NCBI RefSeq assembly: GCF_000473105.1
Contig: NZ_KI421498.1
Location: 1,116,001-1,180,000 of the forward strand
Length of the DNA stretch: 64,000 nucleotides
Source: Phaeobacter inhibens DSM 16374
GTDB taxonomy: Bacteria; Pseudomonadota; Alphaproteobacteria; Rhodobacterales; Rhodobacteraceae
Direction: 5' to 3'
Part shown: positions 51,672-61,493 of the stretch, one piece after another
How the letters are laid out: each line of letters opens with the position of its first letter
Numbering within the stretch: the first letter of the stretch is position 1
Made by a program: the position numbers and the translations under genes
Notes under the pieces: generated by a model
The model's input: only the letters and a program-made list of their open reading frames with translations
Told to the model about the DNA's origin: nothing
Databases searched by the model: none

Positions 51672-52502
51672 ATGGCACGAGCCGTTACACCAAGACGCAA
51701 AGCCATCAATACTGCGCTGGCCTGGGCTGTTGGGTTGCTGATCTTCTTTCCAATCCTCTGGACCATTCTCACCAGCTTCAAGACCGAGGCACAGGCCATC
51801 AGCGATCCGCCCGTCTTCCTGTTCTTTGACTGGACGCTGGAAAACTACAGCGTTGTGCAGGAACGCTCCGACTATATGCGGTTCCTGTGGAATTCGGTGA
51901 TCATTGCCGGTGGCTCGACCATTCTTGGCATTATCATCGCAGTGCCGGCTGCTTGGTCGATGGCCTTTGTTCCGTCGAAACGCACCAAGGATATCCTGCT
52001 GTGGATGCTGTCAACCAAGATGCTGCCTGCGGTCGGCGTACTCTACCCGATCTATATCCTGTTCATCAAAATGGGACTGCTGGACAACCGCTTTGGTCTG
52101 GTTGTGGTGCTGATGCTGATCAACCTGCCGATCATTGTCTGGATGCTTTACACCTACTTCAAGGAAATCCCTGGAGAGATCCTTGAGGCGGCGCGAATGG
52201 ATGGTGCCACCCTGAAAGAGGAGATCCTCTATGTGCTGACACCAATGGCCATTCCCGGCATCGCCTCGACCCTGCTGCTGAACATCATCCTGGCCTGGAA
52301 CGAAGCCTTCTGGACGCTAAACCTGACCGCCGCCAAGGCCGCACCACTGACCGCGTTCATCGCCAGCTATTCCAGCCCCGAAGGCCTGTTCTACGCCAAG
52401 CTGTCAGCGGCTTCGACAATGGCCATCGCGCCGATCCTCATCCTTGGCTGGTTCAGCCAGAAACAACTTGTCAGCGGCCTGACCTTCGGCGCCGTGAAAT
52501 AA
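51672..52502 (+). CDS. smoG: Polyol ABC transporter permease 2
   Basis: 276 residues, six helices. The coupling motif reads [22 protein letters not shown], MalG-type. An ideal AGGAGG site lies in front of ATG 51672. With SmoF it forms the transmembrane path, powered by SmoK. Confidence 0.92.
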   Translation: MARAVTPRRKAINTALAWAVGLLIFFPILWTILTSFKTEAQAISDPPVFLFFDWTLENYSVVQERSDYMRFLWNSVIIAGGSTILGIIIAVPAAWSMAFVPSKRTKDILLWMLSTKMLPAVGVLYPIYILFIKMGLLDNRFGLVVVLMLINLPIIVWMLYTYFKEIPGEILEAARMDGATLKEEILYVLTPMAIPGIASTLLLNIILAWNEAFWTLNLTAAKAAPLTAFIASYSSPEGLFYAKLSAASTMAIAPILILGWFSQKQLVSGLTFGAVK

Positions 52503-52513
52503 GGAAGACACCC

Positions 52514-53518
52514 ATGGGACAGATCAAACTTGAAAGCGTGACCAAGAATTTTGGCCCCGTTGAGGTCATCCCGCCGCTGGACTTGACCATTGAAGATGGC
52601 GAATTCACCGTCTTTGTCGGCCCGTCCGGTTGTGGCAAATCCACGCTGCTGCGCCTGATTGCGGGACTGGAGGATATCACCTCGGGCACCATCCGCATCG
52701 ATGGCGAGGATGCAACCGACATCCCCCCGGCGAAACGCGGACTGGCGATGGTCTTTCAATCCTATGCGCTCTATCCGCATATGTCGGTGCGCAAGAACAT
52801 CGCCTTTCCGATGAAGATGGCGGGCATCCCGGCGGATGAGCAGAAGCGCCGGATTGACAATGCTGCTGCGGCGCTGAACCTCACCGATTATCTGGATCGC
52901 CGCCCAGGCCAGCTGTCGGGCGGTCAACGTCAGCGCGTCGCTATTGGCCGTGCCATCGTGCGTGAACCGGCGGCGTTTCTGTTTGACGAACCGCTGTCCA
53001 ATCTGGATGCCGCCCTGCGCGTTGGCATGCGGTTGGAAATCTCGGAGCTGCACAAACGACTTGCAACCACCATGATCTACGTGACCCATGATCAGGTTGA
53101 GGCGATGACCATGGCTGACAAGATCGTCGTCTTGCAGGCTGGCGTGATCGAACAGGTCGGCAGTCCGATGGAGCTGTATCGCGCGCCACGCAATGTATTT
53201 GTCGCGGGCTTTATCGGATCGCCGAAGATGAACCTTCTGACCGGCCCGCAGGCTGCGCAGCACAATGCAGCCACCATCGGCATCCGGCCCGAACATCTTA
53301 GCATCTCTGAAACGGAGGGGATGTGGGCGGGAACCATTGGTGTCTCTGAGCATCTGGGATCCGACACTTTTTTCCACGTGCAATGTGACGCCTTTGACGA
53401 CCCACTTACAGTGCGGGCCAGCGGGGAGCTGGATCTGGGCTACGGCGCACGGGTGTTTCTAACACCTGACATGACGCATCTGCATCGTTTTGGTTCCGAC
53501 GGGCTGCGGATCGAATGA
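52514..53518 (+). CDS. smoK: Polyol ABC transporter ATPase
   Basis: 334 residues. Walker [10 protein letters not shown] (about 36-44), signature [14 protein letters not shown], Walker [13 protein letters not shown] and switch [11 protein letters not shown]-terminal OB-type TOBE domain (about 240-334) carries IGIRPEHL, as in MalK/UgpC-type ATPases. It hydrolyses ATP for import. The stop overlaps the dehydrogenase start as ATGA. Confidence 0.93.
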   Translation: MGQIKLESVTKNFGPVEVIPPLDLTIEDGEFTVFVGPSGCGKSTLLRLIAGLEDITSGTIRIDGEDATDIPPAKRGLAMVFQSYALYPHMSVRKNIAFPMKMAGIPADEQKRRIDNAAAALNLTDYLDRRPGQLSGGQRQRVAIGRAIVREPAAFLFDEPLSNLDAALRVGMRLEISELHKRLATTMIYVTHDQVEAMTMADKIVVLQAGVIEQVGSPMELYRAPRNVFVAGFIGSPKMNLLTGPQAAQHNAATIGIRPEHLSISETEGMWAGTIGVSEHLGSDTFFHVQCDAFDDPLTVRASGELDLGYGARVFLTPDMTHLHRFGSDGLRIE

Positions 53519-54288
53519 AACGCCTAAACGGAAAACGCGCTCTGATCACGGGTGCCGCCCGTGGCATCGGGGCGGCCTTTGCCGAAGCCTATGCGAATGA
53601 GGGCGCGCGCGTGGTCATCGCCGATATTGATACTGCCCGTGCAGAGGCAACTGCCGCGCAAATCGGAGCGGCCGCGATTGCCGTCGAACTGGATGTCACG
53701 GATCAAGCCAGCATTGACCGCGCCCTCACCCGCGCCGTTGAAAGCTATGGTGGCCTCGACATTCTGATCAACAACGCCGCTGTATTCACGGCCGCGCCGC
53801 TGACCGAGGTGACCCGAGAGTCCTACCAACGCACCTTTGACATCAATGTTTCCGGTACGTTGTTCATGATGCAGGCTGCGGCACAACAGATGATCACCCA
53901 GGGCACCGGCGGCAAGATTATCAACATGGCCAGCCAGGCCGGCCGTCGGGGAGAGCCGCTGGTGTCCGTCTACTGCGCGACGAAGGCGGCGGTGATCAGC
54001 CTCACGCAATCTGCCGGGCTGAACCTGATCTCACATGGCATCAATGTGAACGCCATCGCCCCCGGTGTCGTCGACGGTGAACATTGGGACGGCGTCGATG
54101 CTTTTTTTGCCAAATATGAGGGCAAGGCCCCCGGCCAAAAAAAAGCCGAGGTGGCGCAATCTGTTCCCTACGGGCGAATGGGCACTGCAGCAGATCTGAC
54201 CGGGATGGCCGTCTTTCTGGCCAGCGAGGACGCCGACTATGTTGTGGCTCAGACCTATAACGTCGATGGCGGCCAATGGATGAGCTGA
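53515..54288 (+). CDS. smoS: Sorbitol (L-iditol) 2-dehydrogenase, SDR family
   Basis: 257 residues. The cofactor loop [12 protein letters not shown] after strand four, catalytic Ser in MASQAG and YCATK as the Tyr-Lys pair, with ADID after the second strand pointing to NAD. In Rhodobacter the corresponding enzyme oxidises sorbitol to fructose and galactitol to tagatose. Translationally coupled to smoK. Confidence 0.88.
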   Translation: MKRLNGKRALITGAARGIGAAFAEAYANEGARVVIADIDTARAEATAAQIGAAAIAVELDVTDQASIDRALTRAVESYGGLDILINNAAVFTAAPLTEVTRESYQRTFDINVSGTLFMMQAAAQQMITQGTGGKIINMASQAGRRGEPLVSVYCATKAAVISLTQSAGLNLISHGINVNAIAPGVVDGEHWDGVDAFFAKYEGKAPGQKKAEVAQSVPYGRMGTAADLTGMAVFLASEDADYVVAQTYNVDGGQWMS

Positions 54289-54317
54289 TGCGGGAACACA
54301 GGTGGGAGGCAGCAGCC

Positions 54318-55784
54318 ATGAAACTCTCGAATGATACATTGAGCCAACTGCCACAGACGATTGGCCGGCCCAGTTATGACCGCGCCGAAATCAGCCCCGG
54401 CATCGTCCATATCGGGCTTGGCAATTTCCACCGCGCGCATCAGGCGTGGTATCTGCATGCCCTGATGCAGCGGGGCTTGGCGATGGATTGGGGTATTATC
54501 GGGGCCGGTGTGCGCGCTGCCGACGCAGGAATGCGGGATCGGCTGCTGGCACAGGACTGTCTGACAACACTGATCGAATTGGATCCGACCGGGCGTTCAG
54601 CCGAAGTGATCGGGCCGTTGATCGATTTCCTACCGGTCGAGGCTGACAATGCCAGCCTGATCCGTTGCATGGCAGGCAGCCCAATCCGTATCGTTTCGCT
54701 GACTGTGACCGAAGGTGGCTATTATCAGGACGCACAGCACAAGGGGCTGGATCTCAACCATGAGGATATCCGGCATGACATTGCCCGGCCCGATCGCCCA
54801 CGCACCGTGTTTGGCGCCATTGTTGAAGCGCTGCGGCTGCGCCGGGGTCGTGGTCTGCCCGCCTTTACCGTGCAAAGCTGCGACAACCTCCAGGGCAACG
54901 GTCAGATCACCCGCACTGCAGTGGTGACGCTGGCGCAGCAGACCGATCCGGAGCTTGCCGCATGGATCGATCAAACCGGGGCCTTTCCAAATTCCATGGT
55001 GGATTGCATCGTGCCCGCCACCGGTCCGGCTGAGATTGCTCTGGCCCGGGGTTACGGGATTGAGGACACCGCCCCCGTGACACATGAGAATTACCGGCAT
55101 TGGGTCATTGAGGATGAATTCTGCGCCGGGCGCCCTCCTTGGGATCTGGCCGGGGCCATCTTCACCGACGATGTTCACGGCTACGAAAGCATGAAGATCC
55201 GCGTGCTGAACGCAGGCCATCAGGTGCTGGCCAACGCGGGTGAACTGCTGTCGATCGCGACCATCGCCGACTGCATGAAAGATCCCTTGCTGGCGGCCTT
55301 CTTTCGCACGGTTCAGACGGCAGAAATTCTGCCCCATGTCATCGCAGTACCCGAGATGGCCCCGAAGGATTACCTCACCCTGATTGAGGCGCGCTTCTCC
55401 AACCCCGAAATCCGCGACACCACGCGGCGTGTGGCTTATGACGGCTCATCGCGCCATCCGGGGTTTGTAATGCCGATCCTGCGCGATGCCGTGCGGAGCA
55501 AGGGCGCAATTGACGGGCTTTGCCTTGTGGAGGCGCTCTGGGCGCAGATGTGTACCGGGCTGCGTGAGGATGCCAGCGAGATCGCGCCAAACGACCCCGA
55601 TTGGGAAACCCGCAAATCCGCAGCGGAACGCGCGCAGAAAAACCCTGAGGTCTGGTTGCAGCAAAGCCAGATCTATGGGGATCTATCAGAGCAGCCGGGC
55701 GTGGTTGAGCGGTTTTCTTACTGGCTCTCCATGATCCGGTCACAGGGCTGCCGCGCTGCGCTTAGCGAGTATATTGGGCACTGA
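54318..55784 (+). CDS. mtlK: Mannitol 2-dehydrogenase
   Basis: 488 residues from ATG 54318, with GGGAGG nine bases upstream. The long-chain polyol dehydrogenase fold begins with IVHIGLGNFHRAHQAWY, and the catalytic Lys region is MKIRVLNAGHQVLA. It converts D-mannitol to D-fructose with NAD. Last gene of the operon. Fructose kinase, which would follow, is not in the window. Confidence 0.93.
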   Translation: MKLSNDTLSQLPQTIGRPSYDRAEISPGIVHIGLGNFHRAHQAWYLHALMQRGLAMDWGIIGAGVRAADAGMRDRLLAQDCLTTLIELDPTGRSAEVIGPLIDFLPVEADNASLIRCMAGSPIRIVSLTVTEGGYYQDAQHKGLDLNHEDIRHDIARPDRPRTVFGAIVEALRLRRGRGLPAFTVQSCDNLQGNGQITRTAVVTLAQQTDPELAAWIDQTGAFPNSMVDCIVPATGPAEIALARGYGIEDTAPVTHENYRHWVIEDEFCAGRPPWDLAGAIFTDDVHGYESMKIRVLNAGHQVLANAGELLSIATIADCMKDPLLAAFFRTVQTAEILPHVIAVPEMAPKDYLTLIEARFSNPEIRDTTRRVAYDGSSRHPGFVMPILRDAVRSKGAIDGLCLVEALWAQMCTGLREDASEIAPNDPDWETRKSAAERAQKNPEVWLQQSQIYGDLSEQPGVVERFSYWLSMIRSQGCRAALSEYIGH

Positions 55785-55837
55785 CAGTCCGTTTGCGCCG
55801 ACGAGCAACGCACGCGGAGTTACGGCTCATCCAATGT

Positions 55838-57175
55838 TCAGCGCTTTGCCCCATCAACGGGCAGGCCGCTGGGAACGGCGGAGGGGACAGACGATTGCTG
55901 TGCGCGTGCTTTTTCGCCGGTCAGCGCCGTGAGAAAGGCGACCAGCGCTGCGATATCCTGATCGCTGAGATCCTGGCGCAGATATATGTCGCGGGCTCGC
56001 GACTGTCGCGCCATCTCGAACCGGTCCTGCTGCACCACAAAATCTGTGGCGGCCAGCCAGGGCACATCTGGCAATTGCAGATCGTCAGGCGTCCACGCCG
56101 AACGGCTTGCGACTGGATCGAGATGGTGCCGGATCATCCGCTCCAGTGTCGGGAAAGCTCCGTTGTGGCCATAAGGGCCGGTCAGTTCCACATTGCGCAA
56201 CATAGGCGTGCGGAACCGGTAGGCGTCTGCCAGATCATCGCTTTCGCCCATACGACCGACGTCCCGGGCATAAGGGTCAAAGCGGCGCGCGCGACCGGGG
56301 CCGAAGGCCGGCAGACCGAGGGCGTAGAAGTTCTGATCCGAAAACAGCGGCCCAGCATGGCACCCGCTGCATCCGGCAGAGCCAAAGAACAGGTCCGCCC
56401 CGGCTTTCTGTCGCGCGGTCAGGGCGGTGTCATTCCCCGCCAGATAGGCATCAAACGGGCTATCAACCGAGGTGAAATCCTGCACCATGAACTGGGCAAG
56501 CGCCTCGGCAATATCTGTGACTTCCACATCCTCCGGTACTGAGATGTGATCAAAGGCAGCAACGAACCCCACTCCATAGTCCGGAAGACTGCGGACGCGT
56601 TTGGCGATGATCGGCCAGGCCAGATCAATCCGGTCGCGGGTGGCCCCTATCACCTCGTTCTCGCCGACATTGCCTGCCATCTCGACGCTGGAAGTCATCG
56701 GGAATAAGGCCTGCGCAGCCAGCAGCGATTGCAGCCCCCCAAGCAACCATTCCTCGGCTGGGGTGTTGAAGCTATTGCCGTAAATGGGATCTGCACTGAT
56801 CCGCCCATCATGCATCAGCACGCGAATGGACTTCGCCCCGAGGTTCCAAAGTGCTGGCGCATTGCGCGGCACACGTTTCTGCACCCGGCTTGCGCCGCGG
56901 CCGGACAGGCGCGCAGGTCCCAGCCCCTCAGCCCCCTCACCCAGCCCCAGCGACAGCCCGTCAGATGTACCATGACGCGGATGATGGCAGGTGCCGCAGC
57001 TGATATTTCTGTTCCCCGACAGGATCTTGTCATAAAATAGCAGTCGCCCCAGTTCCGCTTTTGCCGGGTCTATGGGAATAAAATCGCCGGGCCCCAGCGA
57101 TGACGGCAACTGCGGTTCCTCTGCGACGACCGTCCCCGCACAAAGGCCAAGCGCCAACACGACACAGGAGAGCAC
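55838..57175 (-). CDS. Di-haem cytochrome c peroxidase (MauG/CCP family)
   Basis: About 445 residues from a GTG at 57175. Two haem sites: SCGTCHH near the N-terminus and GCSGCHAG in the second domain. An N-terminal hydrophobic stretch (VVLALGLCAGTVVAEE) looks like a signal peptide. A longer frame to 57733 only mirrors the opposite gene. It should reduce hydrogen peroxide in the periplasm with electrons from a c-type donor. The start has no clear ribosome site and touches the start of the divergent gene. Confidence 0.82.
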   Translation of the reverse strand: MLSCVVLALGLCAGTVVAEEPQLPSSLGPGDFIPIDPAKAELGRLLFYDKILSGNRNISCGTCHHPRHGTSDGLSLGLGEGAEGLGPARLSGRGASRVQKRVPRNAPALWNLGAKSIRVLMHDGRISADPIYGNSFNTPAEEWLLGGLQSLLAAQALFPMTSSVEMAGNVGENEVIGATRDRIDLAWPIIAKRVRSLPDYGVGFVAAFDHISVPEDVEVTDIAEALAQFMVQDFTSVDSPFDAYLAGNDTALTARQKAGADLFFGSAGCSGCHAGPLFSDQNFYALGLPAFGPGRARRFDPYARDVGRMGESDDLADAYRFRTPMLRNVELTGPYGHNGAFPTLERMIRHHLDPVASRSAWTPDDLQLPDVPWLAATDFVVQQDRFEMARQSRARDIYLRQDLSDQDIAALVAFLTALTGEKARAQQSSVPSAVPSGLPVDGAKR

Positions 57176-57682
57176 ATGCGCAAGAGATGGAAACCGATTC
57201 TGGTCGCGGTGGCGCTGTCCATGACCGGCCTGACGATAACTGCGCCTCTGCCAGCCTGGGCCGAAATCGAACAGGCCCGGGATCTGATGGAGGCCGGAGA
57301 GTTTGCGGCAGCGCGCGATGCGCTCTGGCCTGCGGCGCGATCCGGCAATGCCGATGCGGAAGAACTGATCGGGATTATGTACGCCATGGGGCTGGGTGTT
57401 GAGCAGGACGATGTCCGTGCGTTTGAGTGGTACCTGCGCAGCGCCATGAAAGGGCATCCGGGCGCCCAATCCGGAATTGGCTGGTACTATGAAATCGGTC
57501 GCGGAATGCCAGCCCCCGATCTGGTGCGCGCCTATATGTGGTACACGCTGTCGGCCATCGGCGGCGATCCCGATGCGGCCATCAGCCTGGAAGAAGTGGT
57601 CAAGAAGATGACCCCGGCAGAGATCGATAAGGCGCATGTTCTGGTCGAAGATTACAAGGTCTGGATGTACCCATTCCGGTGA
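57176..57682 (+). CDS. Exported Sel1/TPR-repeat protein
   Basis: 168 residues with AGGAG six bases before ATG 57176. The signal peptide ends at APLPAWAE. Sel1-like repeats follow (ADAEELIGIMYAMGLGVEQD, AFEWYLRSAMKGHPGAQSGIGWYYE, AYMWYTLSAIGGDPDAA). They form helical scaffolds for protein contact. Function is unknown. It begins at the base next to the peroxidase start and ends before a strong terminator. Confidence 0.82.
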   Translation: MRKRWKPILVAVALSMTGLTITAPLPAWAEIEQARDLMEAGEFAAARDALWPAARSGNADAEELIGIMYAMGLGVEQDDVRAFEWYLRSAMKGHPGAQSGIGWYYEIGRGMPAPDLVRAYMWYTLSAIGGDPDAAISLEEVVKKMTPAEIDKAHVLVEDYKVWMYPFR

Positions 57683-57692
57683 GGGACCGGCA

Positions 57693-57729
57693 GGCGGCGC
57701 AAGGTGACCCCGCGCCGCCCGGTATTTTC
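57693..57729. terminator. Terminator between convergent genes
   Basis: 8-bp stem GGCGGCGC (57693-57700) with GCGCCGCC (57712-57719), followed by CGGTATTTTC. It lies between the Sel1-repeat gene and the TRAP operon end. Confidence 0.75.
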
Positions 57730-57740
57730 TCAAGACGGTA

Positions 57741-58799
57741 TCAATTCAGATCCGCCGCGCGAGCCGCGCTGACGTCGGCTTCTGCCTCGGCCACGGCCTC
57801 CGCCAATGCAGTGAAGATCTCATCACCGCGGGTCACGTTAGACTTGAACCAGTCATAAACCGGCTCGGCGGCGGATTTGAAAGCGGCCTTCTGATCCGGC
57901 GTGGGCACATAGAGATCGCCGCCGCCCGCAACAAAATCCTCATAGGCCTGGATCGACTTGCGCTTGGGCGAGGCAAAGGTCGCTTGCTGCAAAGCATAGA
58001 ACCCATCAACCACGACCTGCCGCATGTCTTCCGGCATATCCATGAAGGTCTTGTTCGACATCCACCACAGCGCGCCCATATAGGCGTGACCGTCCAGCGT
58101 CACATATTGCAGGCCAGCATCCGGGAACTTCATGCCCATGATATCGGTGATGCCGTTCTTGGACCCTTCGACCACACCGGTCTGGAACGAGGTAAACAGC
58201 TCAGGCCAGGGGATCGGTGTCGGGGAGGCCCCCAGCGCCTTCACCAGCTCTTGCGGCAGGTCCGCAACGACAGTTCGGATTTTCAGACCTTCCATGTCGG
58301 CAGGTTCCGCGACCCGGCGTTTGGTATTGGCAAAGTTCCGCCAGCCGCCGGTATTGCCAATGGTCATCAGTCGAATGGAGTCGCCGGAATCCTCCAGCGC
58401 CATCTGGCGCATGGCACGGGTAAAGTCACCCGACAAGACATGTTCGGCGATCCGGTCATCCGCCATCAGATAGGGCAGATCCAGCACCTGCACATAAGGG
58501 AACAGCCCCGACGCGCCGCCGGAGGTGGAGATATAGACATCAATCGAGCCATCCGCGACGCCTTGCAGACATTCCGCCCCGTTGGAGCAAAGCTGCGTGC
58601 CGATGAACAGCTCAACCTCGATTGCGCCGTTTGAGGCCGCCTCGACGTAGTTTTTGAACACCACCAGACCGTCGTAATCCTCGTCATTTTCGTTGGAATT
58701 CGCGGTTGCGCGGATCTTATAGTCCGCAGCATAGGCCGACAGGGCTGTGCCTGCCATCAGGGCTGACAGGGCCACTGTCTTTGCCAATTTCCTGAGCAT
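57741..58799 (-). CDS. TRAP transporter substrate-binding protein (DctP family)
   Basis: 352 residues. Signal peptide 1-24 (ALMAGTALSAYAADY). DctP fold with an Arg-containing binding region (GLKIRTVVADLPQELVKALGASPTPIPWPELFTSF). The PTPIPWPE segment is typical of the family. It captures the ligand in the periplasm for the DctQM permease encoded upstream. The ligand cannot be assigned: DctP proteins bind many organic acids. Last gene of the minus-strand operon. Confidence 0.92.
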   Translation of the reverse strand: MLRKLAKTVALSALMAGTALSAYAADYKIRATANSNENDEDYDGLVVFKNYVEAASNGAIEVELFIGTQLCSNGAECLQGVADGSIDVYISTSGGASGLFPYVQVLDLPYLMADDRIAEHVLSGDFTRAMRQMALEDSGDSIRLMTIGNTGGWRNFANTKRRVAEPADMEGLKIRTVVADLPQELVKALGASPTPIPWPELFTSFQTGVVEGSKNGITDIMGMKFPDAGLQYVTLDGHAYMGALWWMSNKTFMDMPEDMRQVVVDGFYALQQATFASPKRKSIQAYEDFVAGGGDLYVPTPDQKAAFKSAAEPVYDWFKSNVTRGDEIFTALAEAVAEAEADVSAARAADLN

Positions 58800-58844
58800 T
58801 CTTATCTCCTCCTGTTGCTCTTTTATTTGGTTTTTCGGTCGTCC

Positions 58845-60320
58845 TTAGTTCAGAAACCCGGTCAATCGCGGAATGGTCAGTGAGATGGCCGGAACAAAGG
58901 TGATCAGAAAAATCACCGCTATTTCAATCGCCAGAAACGGCAGGATCGCCTTTGCAATGGTGGTGACACGCTCCTGTGAGACGGCAGCGGCCACAAATAA
59001 CACCAATCCCATAGGCGGGGTCGCAAGGCCGACTGTCAGGTTCACACACATGATGATGGCGAAATGCACAGATTCAACGCCGAGATCGGTGAACACCGGC
59101 CCAAGGATCGGACCAAGGATGATGATCGCAGGTCCTGCATCCAGAAACATGCCGACGACAAACAGCAGCAGATTGATCAGGAACAGCAGGATCAGCGGAT
59201 TTTCCGAGAGGGTCAGGATGAAATCGGCCAGTTGCTCCGGCGCGTGACTGAGGCTGACCACGGTCTTGAACGACATCGCCGCACCCACCAGCAACAGCAC
59301 CACGGCAGAGGTGATCCCCGCGCGCGAAAACACCTGCGGCAGATCCGCCAGCCGCATCGATCCCAGCACCAGAAAGCTGATCAGCAGCGCATAGGCGACA
59401 GCTACAGCGGCGGCCTCCGTTGGGGTGAAGACGCCAGCGAGAATGCCGCCAAGGATCAGGACTGGCGTTTGTAATGGCACCACGGCCCGTTTGCAGATGG
59501 TGCGAAACGCGGGGCTGACCACCCGACGCAGCCCCAGCATCAGCCCATGGGCAAACAGCACCGCCCCAAAGAAGGCAAGCCATTTCATCTGCGCCCCGGC
59601 CCCCTCGGCCAAGGGGACAAACTGCGCCAACAGCAGACCAAGGTTCAACCGCACCAATCCGAAGGAGAACCAACGCTCCATCACGCCGATCTCAACACTG
59701 TCGAAGACCACCCGCCGCGCGGCCGGCAGCTCATACCGGTCGGCCATGGCGCGGACCATGATCATCAGGCCAACGCCCACCAATACACCCGGCACAATCC
59801 CTGCGAGGAACAGCGCAGCGACGCTTTCGCCCATGACATAGGCATAGATGATCATAATGCCCGAGGGCGGAATGATCGGCCCGATTACCGAACTGGCAGC
59901 GGTCACGGCCGCCGCGAATTTCCGGCTGTACCCTTCGCGCTCCATTGCAGGGATCAGCATGGAACCCAGCGCCGAGGTATCCGCCACGGCAGAGCCAGAG
60001 AGCCCCGCAAACAGGATCGACGACAGAATATTCACCTGTGCCAGCCCACCGCGCAGATGACCCATCAGCGCCTGCGAAAACTCGACCAGCCGCACGGTGA
60101 TGCCCCCCCGGTTCATCAACTCCCCTGCAAGCATGAAAAACGGGATCGCCATCAGCGGAAAGCTGTCCATCCCGTTATAAAGATTGCGATACAGCAGGGT
60201 CAGATCACGCTCCTGCCCATTTAGCCACAGCAGTGCCCCGGGGGCGGCCAGAAGACAGAAAAAGACCGGCAGACCGATCAGCAGAAGAAACAGAAACAGC
60301 GGCAGGAACCAGATCAGCAT
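58845..60320 (-). CDS. TRAP transporter large permease (DctM family)
   Basis: 491 residues, about 12 helices plus hairpins. MAIPFFMLAGELMNRGGI, SALGSMLIPAMEREGYSRKFAAAV, IIPPSGIMIIYAYV and FLDAGPAIIILGPIL are the DctM fingerprints. It uses the sodium gradient for import. Start ATG 60320 overlaps the DctQ stop as TGATG. Confidence 0.93.
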   Translation of the reverse strand: MLIWFLPLFLFLLLIGLPVFFCLLAAPGALLWLNGQERDLTLLYRNLYNGMDSFPLMAIPFFMLAGELMNRGGITVRLVEFSQALMGHLRGGLAQVNILSSILFAGLSGSAVADTSALGSMLIPAMEREGYSRKFAAAVTAASSVIGPIIPPSGIMIIYAYVMGESVAALFLAGIVPGVLVGVGLMIMVRAMADRYELPAARRVVFDSVEIGVMERWFSFGLVRLNLGLLLAQFVPLAEGAGAQMKWLAFFGAVLFAHGLMLGLRRVVSPAFRTICKRAVVPLQTPVLILGGILAGVFTPTEAAAVAVAYALLISFLVLGSMRLADLPQVFSRAGITSAVVLLLVGAAMSFKTVVSLSHAPEQLADFILTLSENPLILLFLINLLLFVVGMFLDAGPAIIILGPILGPVFTDLGVESVHFAIIMCVNLTVGLATPPMGLVLFVAAAVSQERVTTIAKAILPFLAIEIAVIFLITFVPAISLTIPRLTGFLN

Positions 60321-60910
60321 CACTCAGCCCCTCCGATGGTCATGCCCGGGCGTTCTGGCAGGCGATCGCCCTGCCCGAATAATCGCACGATGCGTTCCAG
60401 GATCAGCTCGATATTCACCAGAATTAACAGGCCCAGCCCCACCACAAGCGAGAGCATCATCCAGCTGCGCGGCACCCGGAACCAGTTGTCGAACCCCAGC
60501 GAGGTCGGCAGGTAGAGCGAGGCCGTGGCAAAGCGTCCGCCAAGCCCAGTAACCTCCTTATAGCCAATCTGGATCCCAACGATCAGCACGGTCAGGCCAA
60601 TCATCAGAAGCAGCAGTTGCAAGAGATGAAACAGCCAGCCGCGCAGCAGAGAATCGACAACATCAATAGCGACAAAACCACCACTGCGCAGCGCCGTGGG
60701 CGCCATCAGGCCGGTCATCCACAACATGCAGAACCGCGCAGCCTCATCCGGCCAAGGCAAGGCGCTGCCCAGTACATAGCGAAAGAAGACCTGAATCAGG
60801 ATTGCCAGAACCATGAGACCAATGGCAAAAACGCCCACCCAACGACCGGCTGCAAGCAGGCCGGTGTTGAGCGGGCGCAGTATATTCAGGACAGATAGAA
60901 CTGCCGTCAT
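60320..60910 (-). CDS. TRAP transporter small permease (DctQ family)
   Basis: 196 residues from ATG 60910, with a GGAGGAG site upstream; the longer frame to 60961 is unlikely. Four membrane helices with RYVLGSALPWPDEAARFCMLWMTG, the DctQ signature. It stabilises DctM. Confidence 0.9.
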   Translation of the reverse strand: MTAVLSVLNILRPLNTGLLAAGRWVGVFAIGLMVLAILIQVFFRYVLGSALPWPDEAARFCMLWMTGLMAPTALRSGGFVAIDVVDSLLRGWLFHLLQLLLLMIGLTVLIVGIQIGYKEVTGLGGRFATASLYLPTSLGFDNWFRVPRSWMMLSLVVGLGLLILVNIELILERIVRLFGQGDRLPERPGMTIGGAE

Positions 60911-60968
60911 CGCGTCTCTCTCCTCCCCTTGAGCCGCCCCGACCTCCCTCGGTGCGGACAACCGGCCG

Positions 60969-61493
60969 CTAACTTGAGGCGGCGATCTGGCCCATCTGAC
61001 CTTTGTAGAATGTCAGTGCATCCCCTTCTTCGCGCATGGTGGCGCGGTCCACATGTCCCAGCACGATGGCGTGGTCCCCTCCGTCATGGATGGCTGAGCG
61101 AGTGCATTCGAAACGCGCCAGACAGTTCTCCAGTAGCGGCACACCGTGCTCGTTCTGCGCAAGCTGCAAATGGTTCAGCCCAAAAGCATCTTTTGCGACC
61201 TGCCAACACAGATCATCCTGATCCGCCGCCAACACATGGATGGCGTAGTGGCGGGCCTCCTCAAAATAGGGAAAGCGGCGCGAGTGACGGTCTGGCGACC
61301 ACAGCACCAGTGGCGGCGTCAGCGAAACCGAGGTAAAACTATTGGCGGTGATCGCCACCACACCCTGCTCGGACGCCGCTGTCACGATGGTGACGCCAGT
61401 TGCGAACCGACCAAAAGCGTCGCGCAGCAGTCGTGTGTTATCTGGTGCTGGGACAAAGCTATGTTTCCCCTGCCCTGCATGCGCAGACATCAT
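60969..61493 (-). CDS. Flavin reductase-like protein
   Basis: 174 residues. The FMN-binding split barrel has LLRDAFGRFATGVTIVTA, ITANSFTSVSLTPPLVLWS and a C-terminal HDGGDHAIVLGHV. Such proteins use NAD(P)H to make FMNH2 for a partner monooxygenase, here very likely the LLM enzyme at the head of the operon. The start overlaps the reductase stop (ATGATG gives two choices). It lies 58 bp before dctQ. Confidence 0.88.
   Translation of the reverse strand: MMSAHAGQGKHSFVPAPDNTRLLRDAFGRFATGVTIVTAASEQGVVAITANSFTSVSLTPPLVLWSPDRHSRRFPYFEEARHYAIHVLAADQDDLCWQVAKDAFGLNHLQLAQNEHGVPLLENCLARFECTRSAIHDGGDHAIVLGHVDRATMREEGDALTFYKGQMGQIAASS

Noticed and set aside
57176-57733. N-terminal extension of the peroxidase frame
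   Set aside because: The extra residues mirror the Sel1-repeat gene, which has a signal peptide and a strong ribosome site. The peroxidase signal sequence begins near 57175.
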